From assembly GCA_902363455.1 (NCBI GenBank), contig CABJAC010000001.1:868001-932000 (forward strand): a stretch of 64,000 bases of DNA, written 5' to 3'. Both the position numbers and the translations under genes were made by a program. The notes beneath the pieces were generated by a model. It was not told the DNA's origin and did not search any database. It saw only the letters and a list, made by a program, of their open reading frames with translations. Shown one piece after another: positions 9,915-17,271 of the stretch (its first letter is position 1; each line of letters begins with the position of its first letter). This DNA is from Caryophanales bacterium. Lineage in GTDB: Bacteria; Bacillota; Bacilli; Exiguobacteriales; Exiguobacteriaceae.

Positions 9915-11840
9915 ATGCGATACGGAGATCGATTGAACGACCGCTACCGCATAGAACGGTTAGTTGGAAATGGCGGGATGGCAAACGTTTATCAGGCATA
10001 TGATGAAATCTTGAACCGCATGGTGGCAATTAAAGTTTTACGCACCGAGTTTTCACATGATGAACAATTTATCCGTCGATTTGAACGAGAAGCCCATGCC
10101 GCAACAAGTTTAAACCACCCGAACATCGTTGCCGTGTATGATGTGGGAGAAGAAGAAGCGATTTATTATATCGTGATGGAATATATCGACGGTATGACAC
10201 TGAAGACGTATTGTGAAGGCCGGGCATTACCGGTCACAAAAGCGATTGATATCATCAGTCAAATTTGTGATGCGATCGATCATGCCCATGCCCATCGAAT
10301 CATCCATCGGGACATCAAACCGCAAAATATGCTGATTCGAGAAGACGGAACGGTGAAGGTAACCGATTTTGGAATCGCCGTCGCCATGTCGAATGCCACA
10401 TTGACCCATACGATGTCTGTACTCGGATCTGTGCATTACTTTTCGCCGGAACAGGCAAAAGGAAAATTTGCAGACGAAAAATCCGATATTTACTCTCTTG
10501 GAGCAGTTCTTTATGAACTCGTGACCGGACAAGTTCCGTTTGAAGGTGATTCGCCGGTTGCGGTTGCCTTAAAACATTTACAAGATACAGCCCGTCGTCC
10601 GACGTCGTTAAACCCTGCCGTGCCACAAGCTTTAGAAAATTGTATCATGCAGGCACTTGCCAAGGCTCCTCACGATCGCCAACAGTCGGTAGCAGCATTT
10701 AAAGAAGATATGGTGACGGCAATGTCGACTGAACGTGCAAATGAAGGTATCCGTGGGGATGATCAGATGGAGCAAACGATGGTTCTCCGCCCTGTGTCGT
10801 TGCCGGATGAAACGATGGAACAAACTGCACCTGTCCCGAAAGTCGCGACGGTCACACCTAAACCGGAAAAGAAGAAGAAGCGGACTTGGTGGATCGTCTT
10901 GTTGGTACTTTTGGTGATGGGAGGAGCGGCGACGACTTTTGCGATGTGGCCCGATCCCACTGTTATGGTACCGGATGTGACGGGAAAAGACGCAGATGCA
11001 GCGGAAACGTCGCTTGAAAAAATCGGTTTTGTCGTCGAAACGACGGAACGGGCAAGCGATACAGTAAACGAAGGACTGGTCATCAGTCAATCTCCGAGAG
11101 AACAGGCATCAGTCAAAAAAGGCTCAACAGTGGATTTGATCGTCTCGACAGGAAGCGACCCAGTCGAAGTGCCGGATGTATCGGATGAGACGGAGAAAAA
11201 AGCCATTGCCATCCTGAAGGACAGCGGATTTAAAAAAGTAGATGTTGAACGTGAAGATTCAGAAGATATCAGTCGCGGCAACGTCATTCGCCAGTCGATT
11301 TCGGCAGGAACGGAAGTCATTGCAAAAGAACAGACCATTACCATTACCGTCTCAAACGGATCATCGACGTTTGTGTTAAAAGATTTGACTGATTTATCGA
11401 GTGACGATGCGAAAGCATATTTGGATAAAATGGGTCTTGATGGAACATTTGAGCAAGAGTACTCAAGCGACGTTAAACTTGATCAAGTCATTCGACAGTA
11501 TCCACAGGCGGGTGCTCAGGTGGAACCGAACGATTCCGTCACCGTCTTTATTTCTCGCGGGGAAGAAGAAAAAACCGTGACAGCGACTTTCCCGGAAAAA
11601 GTAGTCTATGACGGGGTTAGTGAGGACGAAGAACCTGCTCCGCGCCAAATTGTTCGGATCGAGACGGAAGATGCGAAAGGAAAGCGAACGGTCATCGAAG
11701 AATCGATTGATCAAGATGAGACATTTGATGTTCCGTTGACGATTGATCCCGGTGACGAAGGCAAGATTACGATTTACAAAGATGATGAAGTGTACCGGGC
11801 AAAAACGATTACGTATAATCAGGCAAAATCACAAGAGTAA
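9915..11840 (+). CDS. prkC: membrane Ser/Thr protein kinase with PASTA repeats, PrkC
   Basis: A 641-residue transmembrane kinase sensing cell-wall fragments or lipid II through its outer domain. The cytoplasmic kinase domain has the glycine loop VGNGGMANVY (about 16), catalytic Lys in VAIKVL, HRDIKPQN (about 133) and the DFG loop (about 151). A basic KKKKR stretch precedes one membrane segment (about 325-345). Three extracellular PASTA repeats follow (about 350-560), each with a PDV/GxV-type core, and then a C-terminal beta-rich domain of about 80 residues, as in B. subtilis. Forms a reversible switch with prpC immediately upstream; rsgA downstream is a reported PrkC substrate in B. subtilis. 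Confidence 0.95.
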   Translation: MRYGDRLNDRYRIERLVGNGGMANVYQAYDEILNRMVAIKVLRTEFSHDEQFIRRFEREAHAATSLNHPNIVAVYDVGEEEAIYYIVMEYIDGMTLKTYCEGRALPVTKAIDIISQICDAIDHAHAHRIIHRDIKPQNMLIREDGTVKVTDFGIAVAMSNATLTHTMSVLGSVHYFSPEQAKGKFADEKSDIYSLGAVLYELVTGQVPFEGDSPVAVALKHLQDTARRPTSLNPAVPQALENCIMQALAKAPHDRQQSVAAFKEDMVTAMSTERANEGIRGDDQMEQTMVLRPVSLPDETMEQTAPVPKVATVTPKPEKKKKRTWWIVLLVLLVMGGAATTFAMWPDPTVMVPDVTGKDADAAETSLEKIGFVVETTERASDTVNEGLVISQSPREQASVKKGSTVDLIVSTGSDPVEVPDVSDETEKKAIAILKDSGFKKVDVEREDSEDISRGNVIRQSISAGTEVIAKEQTITITVSNGSSTFVLKDLTDLSSDDAKAYLDKMGLDGTFEQEYSSDVKLDQVIRQYPQAGAQVEPNDSVTVFISRGEEEKTVTATFPEKVVYDGVSEDEEPAPRQIVRIETEDAKGKRTVIEESIDQDETFDVPLTIDPGDEGKITIYKDDEVYRAKTITYNQAKSQE

Positions 11841-11872
11841 GCAGCGTTATGCTGAAAAAAGGAGTGCACAGG

Positions 11873-12778
11873 ATGGCAGAAAGTCGAATCGAAGAAAACC
11901 GGGACGGGACGATTATTCGTCTGCAGGGTGGATTTTATGATGTCATGACACCTCAAGGAGAAATTCGGTCACGCGCACGCGGTAATTTCAGAAAACGTGG
12001 GATCAGTCCTGTCGTAGGCGATGAGGTTGTGTTACACATCGAAAGTGAGACCGGCTACATCTTGGAAGTAAAGGAACGTCAAAATTTCTTGGTCCGACCA
12101 CCGGTTGCGAATATCGATCAAGCGCTACTGGTTGTCTCAGCGGCGGAACCCGATTTTTCTGCCCATCTGCTTGACCGGTTTCTTGTACTGATTGAAGCGA
12201 AGGACATCCAACCGATCATTATTTTAACGAAAATGGATCTGTTGCAAGGGACAACCGAACAGGCGGTAAAAGAAGCTATCGCGGCGTACCGAAAAATCGG
12301 CTACCCCGTCGTTGAGACTTCGAGCGAGACGCTTGTCGGAGTGGAGCTCGTCCGCCCCTTGCTGAAAGATAAGACCAGCGTACTGGCGGGACAATCCGGT
12401 GTCGGGAAAAGTTCGTTGCTCAATGCGCTCGAACCCTCATTGGCTCTTGAGACGAGTCATATTTCGAAGTCACTTGGACGCGGTCGACATACGACACGTC
12501 ATGTCACCTTGATTCCGCTCGGTGAAGGGTTGATCGCAGATACACCAGGTTTTTCAAATCTCGATTTCCCGCATGAAATGGAACTCGAAGAATTGCGTTG
12601 GTGTTTTCCTGAATTCGTCGCTTTGCAAGACGACTGTAAATATCGGGGATGTCTGCATTTGAATGAACCGGGATGTGCCGTCAAAGAATCGGTTGAAGCG
12701 AACGAAATCATGCTCTCACGGTATACGAATTATGGTATGTTTGTAGAGGAAATCAAGAATCGAGCCCGGAGGTATTAA
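11873..12778 (+). CDS. rsgA: ribosome small subunit-dependent GTPase A (RsgA/CpgA)
   Basis: A circularly permuted GTPase that helps late 30S maturation. The 301-residue protein has an N-terminal OB fold (about 1-65), the G4 motif TKMD (about 120) before the P-loop GQSGVGKSSLLN (about 173) and the DTPGF G3 motif, then a C-terminal zinc knuckle (Cys residues in RWCFPEF, DDCKYRGC and PGCAV). The ATG at 11873 is preferred to 11849 because GGAG lies eight bases upstream and the length then matches CpgA (298). In B. subtilis this protein can be phosphorylated by PrkC, encoded just upstream. Confidence 0.95.
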   Translation: MAESRIEENRDGTIIRLQGGFYDVMTPQGEIRSRARGNFRKRGISPVVGDEVVLHIESETGYILEVKERQNFLVRPPVANIDQALLVVSAAEPDFSAHLLDRFLVLIEAKDIQPIIILTKMDLLQGTTEQAVKEAIAAYRKIGYPVVETSSETLVGVELVRPLLKDKTSVLAGQSGVGKSSLLNALEPSLALETSHISKSLGRGRHTTRHVTLIPLGEGLIADTPGFSNLDFPHEMELEELRWCFPEFVALQDDCKYRGCLHLNEPGCAVKESVEANEIMLSRYTNYGMFVEEIKNRARRY

Positions 12779-12779
12779 G

Positions 12780-13436
12780 ATGATTAAAATTGCACCATCA
12801 ATCTTATCAGCAGATTTTGCAAACTTGGAGCGGGACGTCAAAGCCGTCGAGGCGGCAGGCGCCGACTATATTCATTTTGATGTCATGGACGGTCAGTTTG
12901 TCCCGAACATCTCGTTCGGTTTGCCCGTCTTAAGCAGTTTGCGCCAAAAAACAGAGATGATTCTCGACGTTCATTTAATGATCGACCGCCCGGAAAACTT
13001 TGTGGAGGCTTTTGTTGCAGCAGGCGCTGATATCGTGACCTTCCATGTCGAAGCGACGAACCATGTGCACCGTGTCCTCCAGCAAATCAAAGCAGCGGGT
13101 GCGAAGGCGGGGGTTGTTCTGAACCCGCATACACCACTTTCGACGATTGAGCATGTCTTGGAAGAGGTCGATATGGTCTTGCTGATGACCGTTAATCCAG
13201 GATTCGGCGGTCAGGCCTTTATTCCAGGTGTCATGAAGAAATTAAAGCAATTGGCAGAATTGAAAGTGGCACGAAATCTTTCGTTTGAGATTGAAATTGA
13301 TGGGGGTGTGAATCCGGAGACAGCGAAGCTGTGCATCGAAAACGGGGCGAACGTCCTTGTTGCCGGGTCCGCCATTTACAATGCACCCGATTATACGGAA
13401 GCAATCACTAGTATTCGCAGTGCCGCTCACGTATAA
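12780..13436 (+). CDS. rpe: ribulose-phosphate 3-epimerase
   Basis: Interconverts ribulose 5-phosphate and xylulose 5-phosphate in the pentose phosphate pathway. The 218-residue TIM barrel has the APSILSADFANL start, HFDVMDGQFVPN, DVHLMI, MTVNPGFGGQ and EIDGGVN motifs, covering the metal-binding Asp/His residues and the phosphate loop. GGAGGT precedes the ATG, and it starts one base after rsgA ends. The position after rsgA is the usual one in Bacillales. Confidence 0.96.
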   Translation: MIKIAPSILSADFANLERDVKAVEAAGADYIHFDVMDGQFVPNISFGLPVLSSLRQKTEMILDVHLMIDRPENFVEAFVAAGADIVTFHVEATNHVHRVLQQIKAAGAKAGVVLNPHTPLSTIEHVLEEVDMVLLMTVNPGFGGQAFIPGVMKKLKQLAELKVARNLSFEIEIDGGVNPETAKLCIENGANVLVAGSAIYNAPDYTEAITSIRSAAHV

Positions 13437-13464
13437 TAAAGAAAGAAATCAAAACTAAATGATG

Positions 13465-13553
13465 ACCGCAAGGGGTGTCGCGTCAAGCGGCTGAGAGAAG
13501 TGATTGGACTTTAACCCTTCGAACCTGTTCCGTTCAGACGGACGTAGGGATGT
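13465..13553 (+). ncRNA. TPP riboswitch (thi box)
   Basis: The core matches the thi-box consensus: GGGGTG at about 13472, GGCTGAGA at 13489-13496, ACCCTT-CGAACCTG at about 13514-13528 and CGTAGGGA at 13543-13550. It binds thiamine pyrophosphate. It sits between rpe and thiT and is followed ten bases later by a terminator hairpin, so TPP should favour termination and shut off thiT-thiN. Confidence 0.95.
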
Positions 13554-13562
13554 GGCGCACGC

Positions 13563-13594
13563 AGGCAGTACGGCGTCCGTCGTACTGCCTTTTT
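13563..13594 (+). terminator. TPP riboswitch expression-platform terminator
   Basis: AGGCAGTACG at 13563-13572 pairs perfectly with CGTACTGCCT at 13581-13590, followed by a T-run. It lies between the riboswitch core and the thiT ribosome binding site. Its position directly after the aptamer makes it the likely regulated terminator as well as an end for upstream rpe transcription. Confidence 0.9.
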
Positions 13595-13630
13595 GCCGTC
13601 CTGCGATTTTATTTTTAGGAGGAAACAAGT

Positions 13631-14194
13631 ATGAAACGGCTACAAATGTTAATGGAAATTGCAATTTTTGCAAGTCTCGGGGTGGTGTTTGATTTATTGA
13701 TTCCCTTTAAGATGCCCCAAGGAGGTTCTGTCAGCTTGGCGATGCTGCCGATTTTTGTGATGGCGTTCCGTCACGGCGTCGTGGGTGGTGTCGTGACAGG
13801 AGCACTCGTCGGAACGATTCAGCTGATGTTCGCGCCGCAAATCTTGACGGTCGTCCAACCGTTACTTGATTATACGATTGCGTTTGGTGTTGTTGGACTG
13901 AGTGGTTTATTTGCCGGTCAGGTCAAAAAAGCGGCAGCGGCTGGGAAAAGCGGACGTTTGATGACCATCGTCCTGATGGCGACGTTCCTTGGTGCCGGAT
14001 TACGGTACGTCTGTCATGTCATCAGTGGGGTTGTCTTCTTTGCTGAATACGCGGAAGGTAGTCCGGTCGTACCGTACTCCTTGATTTACAATGCGACGTA
14101 CATGGTTCCATCGTACCTGTTATGCGGCATTGTCGCAGGGCTCTTATTCACGACGGCGCCACGACTCCTCCGTTACTCGGCGCGTGGTGTCTGA
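13631..14194 (+). CDS. thiT: thiamine ECF transporter substrate-binding subunit ThiT
   Basis: A 187-residue membrane protein with about six hydrophobic helices, matching the ThiT/YuaJ S-component that binds thiamine and works with the shared ECF energising module (EcfT/EcfA, not in this window). It starts MKRLQMLMEIAIFASLGVV and has the GGSVSLAMLPIFVMAFRHG segment typical of the family. AGGAGG precedes the ATG. It is directly downstream of a TPP riboswitch, and its stop overlaps the thiN start as TGATG. In B. subtilis thiT (yuaJ) is elsewhere on the chromosome, so this placement joins uptake and activation of thiamine in one unit. Confidence 0.93.
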   Translation: MKRLQMLMEIAIFASLGVVFDLLIPFKMPQGGSVSLAMLPIFVMAFRHGVVGGVVTGALVGTIQLMFAPQILTVVQPLLDYTIAFGVVGLSGLFAGQVKKAAAAGKSGRLMTIVLMATFLGAGLRYVCHVISGVVFFAEYAEGSPVVPYSLIYNATYMVPSYLLCGIVAGLLFTTAPRLLRYSARGV

Positions 14195-14802
14195 TGCGCG
14201 CTGTGATCGTCGCAGCAGGACCGGTCGAGGACGTACCGTCCCTGACGCCGTTTATCGATGAAAACGCGGTTATCATCGCGGTTGACGGGGGTGTTTCTAC
14301 GCTAGTGCAACAAGGTCTCACGTTTGACTTGGCAATCGGGGACTTTGATTCGCTCGGATATACGCCGGAAGGGGCGATGATTCATCCGGCTGAAAAAGAT
14401 GAAACCGATTTAGAACTCGCTTTGCGTCATGTCAGCGAACGGTATGAAGTGACGGACGTGTTGATTTTCGGGGCGACAGGTGGTCGACTGGATATGACCC
14501 TGCAAAACGTCTATCTATTGAAACAGTTCCCGACAGCGCGTCTTATGACGAAGCGCGAAGAGGTGCGTTTCTTACAGGAAGGACATTATCAAATCAAGGC
14601 GGATCAGTATCATTACCTGTCCTTCATCCCACTCGTTCCGACGCGTTTGACGCTTCGAGGTGTCAAGTATCCGCTGACCGATCATGACGTGCCCGTCGGC
14701 GGTTCCTTAACCGTCAGCAATGAATGGACGGATCATCAGCTGGCCGATGTCACGGTCCACACGGGTGAAGTAATCGTATTACGAAGTCTGTCTGATCAAT
14801 AA
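14194..14802 (+). CDS. thiN: thiamine pyrophosphokinase
   Basis: Converts thiamine plus ATP to thiamine pyrophosphate, the ligand of the riboswitch upstream. The 202-residue protein has the VDGGVSTL, IGDFDS and KDETDLELAL motifs of the catalytic domain and a C-terminal beta domain with SLTVSNEW. Its ATG shares two bases with the thiT stop, so it is translationally coupled to thiT. The frame extends upstream to 14122, but the start at 14194 agrees with the family N-terminus (MRAVIVAAG). Regulation by TPP is inferred from the riboswitch. Confidence 0.94.
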   Translation: MRAVIVAAGPVEDVPSLTPFIDENAVIIAVDGGVSTLVQQGLTFDLAIGDFDSLGYTPEGAMIHPAEKDETDLELALRHVSERYEVTDVLIFGATGGRLDMTLQNVYLLKQFPTARLMTKREEVRFLQEGHYQIKADQYHYLSFIPLVPTRLTLRGVKYPLTDHDVPVGGSLTVSNEWTDHQLADVTVHTGEVIVLRSLSDQ

Positions 14803-14812
14803 AAAATGACTA

Positions 14813-14867
14813 AAAAAGAACGTGACGGCCAGGGAATCACTCCTGTAGCCGGTCACGTTCTTTTTGA
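14813..14867. terminator. bidirectional terminator between thiN and the permease gene
   Basis: AAAAAGAACGTGAC at 14813-14826 pairs with GTCACGTTCTTTTT at 14852-14865, flanked by A-run and T-run on either side. It serves the convergent genes thiN (plus) and the permease (minus). Confidence 0.92.
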
Positions 14868-16271
14868 TTATGGCTCTAAGGTCGAACTGGCTGCTTGTCG
14901 TTCCGTTTGGGCAGCGAGATGTTTTCCTTTGACGAACCAATGATAAGACGCCCATGTCAAGAGGAAGAAGGGGACACCGATATATAAGGCGATCCGTTGA
15001 TCCGCTTGGAAGGCAAGGCTGATCAGGACAAGCATGTTTAAAGAAAACGAGATGATCGGTAAGACCGGGAAAAACGGTGTTTTGAACTTCAACTCGCTAA
15101 CAGAGTGTCCGTCCTTGATGAATTGGCGACGGAAGGCGATCTGTGAAGCAGAAATCGAAATCCATCCGACCTGCGCCCCGAGTCCGGCGAGTGACAACAA
15201 CCAGATGAAGACGGTGTCTTCCGCAAAAAAGGCGGTCAGGAGTGATAACATGGCGAATAACATCGTAAAGCACAACGCCCGCATCGGCACACCCCGCGAA
15301 TTGACGATTGCCAGTTTTTTTGAGATCATGCCTTCTTGCGACATCGACCATAACATCCGTGTCGCCGCATACAATCCTGAGTTTCCGACGGATAATAGGG
15401 CAGTCAAGACAACGATGTTCATCAAGTCAGCCGCATAAGGAATTCCGATGGCATCAAATACCATGATGAACGGACTGCTGATTCCGCTTGCTGTTTCATA
15501 GGGAATCAAGGCACCGACGATTGTGATCGAGAGGACAAAAAAGATGAATGTTCGCCAGACGGTATTACGGATGGCTTTTGGAATTGATTTTTCGGGGTCG
15601 TTTGACTCGCCTGCAGCGACACCAATCAATTCCGTACCTTGAAACGCAAAGTTAACGGCGATCATTGTCGTCAACACCCCAATAGCACCATTCGGAAATA
15701 ATCCATTTGAGGTAAAGTTGGCGAACAAACTCTCCGGACGGGCTGCCGTCATATCAATCCAGCCAAACCAAGCGGCTCCCCCGAGCACGATGAAAAAGAG
15801 AATAGCGAGAACTTTCAGACTCGAAAACCAAAATTCAGCCTCCCCAAAGGCTTTTGCAGATATAGCATTGAGACCAAACAAAATGATGGTAAAGATAGCA
15901 CACCAAATGACGATGGGTGTATCCGGAAACCATCGATCCATCAGACTTCCGGCTGCCGTAATTTCGAGTGCTACCGTGACAGCCCAACCGAGCCAGTAAA
16001 TCCAACCGACCGCAAAACCGATGCCTGGTCCGATGAACCGTGTCGTATACGTCTGGAATGATCCGGAGACCGGCATATGGACGGCCATTTCTCCTAAACA
16101 TAACATCGTCAGATACATGATGGTCCCACCCACGATGTAACTGAGCACTGCCCCGAGCGGTCCAGCTTGTGAAATCGTCAATCCGGAACCGAGGAACAGT
16201 CCCGTTCCGATGATACCGCCGAGCGAAATCATGAAGAGATGCCGGCTTGTCATTTCTCTTTTTAACTGCAT
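14868..16271 (-). CDS. amino acid permease, APC superfamily (AAT family)
   Basis: A 467-residue protein with about twelve hydrophobic helices. The N-terminal MTSRHLFMISLGGIIGTGLFLGSG block, the GWIYWLGW segment and QGTELIGVAAGES in the middle are hallmarks of the amino acid transporter family that includes LysP, AroP and GabP-type proton symporters. I judge it closest to lysine/basic amino acid permeases, but the substrate cannot be fixed from sequence. ATG 16271 is chosen because AAGGGGGAAGGG lies just upstream; another ATG 12 codons earlier lacks this. The gene is alone on the minus strand between thiN and rpmB and has its own promoter with an overlapping cre site, so it is probably catabolite repressed. 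It occupies the place where B. subtilis carries spoVM. Confidence 0.88.
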   Translation of the reverse strand: MQLKREMTSRHLFMISLGGIIGTGLFLGSGLTISQAGPLGAVLSYIVGGTIMYLTMLCLGEMAVHMPVSGSFQTYTTRFIGPGIGFAVGWIYWLGWAVTVALEITAAGSLMDRWFPDTPIVIWCAIFTIILFGLNAISAKAFGEAEFWFSSLKVLAILFFIVLGGAAWFGWIDMTAARPESLFANFTSNGLFPNGAIGVLTTMIAVNFAFQGTELIGVAAGESNDPEKSIPKAIRNTVWRTFIFFVLSITIVGALIPYETASGISSPFIMVFDAIGIPYAADLMNIVVLTALLSVGNSGLYAATRMLWSMSQEGMISKKLAIVNSRGVPMRALCFTMLFAMLSLLTAFFAEDTVFIWLLSLAGLGAQVGWISISASQIAFRRQFIKDGHSVSELKFKTPFFPVLPIISFSLNMLVLISLAFQADQRIALYIGVPFFLLTWASYHWFVKGKHLAAQTERQAASSTLEP

Positions 16272-16309
16272 GTTGACCCTTCCCCCTTGAAAAAAATAAC
16301 TGCCCACTT

Positions 16310-16338
16310 ATTGTAAGCGTTTTCAATTGTTCCGACAA
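16310..16338 (-). promoter_or_regulatory. sigma-A promoter of the permease gene
   Basis: Read on the minus strand: TTGTCG (16338-16333), exactly 17 bases, then TACAAT (16315-16310). It is about 40 bp before the permease start codon. Confidence 0.7.
16312..16325. promoter_or_regulatory. cre site (CcpA operator)
   Basis: TGTAAGCGTTTTCA fits the consensus TGWAANCGNTNWCA at every position. It covers most of the -10 and part of the spacer of the permease promoter, so CcpA binding would block RNA polymerase when preferred sugars are present. Confidence 0.8.
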
Positions 16339-16367
16339 TTAGTTTAGGAGAAAAATAAAAAATGGAT

Positions 16368-16403
16368 AAAAAAAGAACCGGAAGGGAAGATTCCCATCCG
16401 GTT
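16368..16403 (-). terminator. intrinsic terminator after rpmB
   Basis: AACCGGAAGGGAA (16376-16388) faces TTCCCATCCGGTT (16391-16403), with one mismatch; read on the minus strand it ends in a T-run. It separates rpmB from the downstream permease, which therefore depends on its own promoter. Confidence 0.85.
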
Positions 16404-16411
16404 ACTGCGCC

Positions 16412-16600
16412 TTATACGCGTTCGACTTTACCTGATTTGAGAGCTCGAGCTGAAACCCAAACCTTTTTAGGTTTACCGTCAACGAGAATACGTACTTTTT
16501 GTACGTTGATTCCCCAAGTGCGTTTCGTTTTGTTCAATGCGTGTGAACGGTTGTTTCCCGACTTCGGCGATTTCCCAGTAACGTAGCATTTACGTGCCAT
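16412..16600 (-). CDS. rpmB: 50S ribosomal protein L28
   Basis: A 62-residue basic protein beginning [23 protein letters not shown], the standard L28 N-terminus, and containing the conserved [22 protein letters not shown] segment. Only two residues precede the KCYVTGK motif. AGGAGG lies upstream on the minus strand. As in B. subtilis, rpmB is transcribed opposite to the following asp23-like/fakA pair. It has its own promoter and terminator. Confidence 0.97.
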   Translation of the reverse strand: MARKCYVTGKSPKSGNNRSHALNKTKRTWGINVQKVRILVDGKPKKVWVSARALKSGKVERV

Positions 16601-16653
16601 GTGTTCCGCCTCCTTTTATGTTGTTTTGCGTTCGTCCTAATAGACACTTTGCT

Positions 16654-16682
16654 ATCTTAGCATGGTGTCGAGACGGTTGCAA
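16654..16682 (-). promoter_or_regulatory. sigma-A promoter of rpmB
   Basis: On the minus strand TTGCAA (16682-16677), 17 bases, TAAGAT (16659-16654), about 55 bp before the start codon. Confidence 0.6.
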
Positions 16683-16712
16683 CATAAAAAAAGTAGCTGA
16701 CAAGAAAAAAAC

Positions 16713-16742
16713 TTGACAGACAACCTCAAAATTTAAAATAAT
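16713..16742 (+). promoter_or_regulatory. candidate promoter for the asp23-like/fakA genes
   Basis: A perfect TTGACA (16713-16718) is followed by AATAAT at 18 bp (16737-16742) or TAAAAT at 15 bp. It would leave a leader of about 135 nt before the GTG start. The whole 283-bp stretch 16601-16883 otherwise holds only the divergent rpmB promoter and no gene I can support. Confidence 0.5.
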
Positions 16743-16883
16743 GAATGAGGATGATGGTAAAAGTTCATTTGACCGCTACTATTTTTCACTTATTCATTGT
16801 ATAGTCAGTACGGCGACTTTTCAATAGTAGGTCCTTATAGTAGAATTATGAGAAGAACACAATTAACAAAGGGGGCTACTCAG

Positions 16884-17246
16884 GTGGCGATCGAGATGAA
16901 AACGACCTATGGAAAAATTGATGTGGATAATGATGTCGTTGCGCAACTTGCAGGCGGAGCGGCAATGGAATGTTTTGGTGTCGTTGGTATGGCATCCCAG
17001 TCGCAGATTAAAGATGGACTGGCTGAACTGCTCAAACGTGAAAACTTTGCGCGTGGCGTTATCGTTCGACAAGCGTCGGAACAGGTTCATATCGATATGC
17101 ATATCATCGTGAGTTACGGTACAAAAATTTCAGAAGTCGCAAACAATGTCCAGAGCCGTGTGAAATACTCACTCAGCCAGGCACTTGGTTTAGAAGTAAC
17201 ATCTGTGAATATTTTTGTCCAAGGAGTCCGCTTGACGAATGTCTAA
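16884..17246 (+). CDS. Asp23/YloU family envelope-stress protein
   Basis: A 120-residue protein of the Asp23 (DUF322) family, the same length as B. subtilis YloU. The conserved core AGGAAMECFGVVGMAS and QVHIDMHIIVSYGTKISEVA is clear. The exact function is unknown; the family includes membrane-anchored AmaP partners and is often linked to fatty acid kinase. GTG 16884 is preferred because GGGGG stands eight bases upstream and aligns with the family N-terminus; the longer frame from 16797 runs through the promoter region. It ends 25 bp before fakA. Confidence 0.85.
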   Translation: MAIEMKTTYGKIDVDNDVVAQLAGGAAMECFGVVGMASQSQIKDGLAELLKRENFARGVIVRQASEQVHIDMHIIVSYGTKISEVANNVQSRVKYSLSQALGLEVTSVNIFVQGVRLTNV

Positions 17247-17271
17247 GGCGGGAATAGAGGAGGAAACTTTA

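Noticed and set aside
16797..16883. N-terminal extension of the asp23-like gene
   Set aside because: Lacks a ribosome site and family similarity; the GTG at 16884 fits both.
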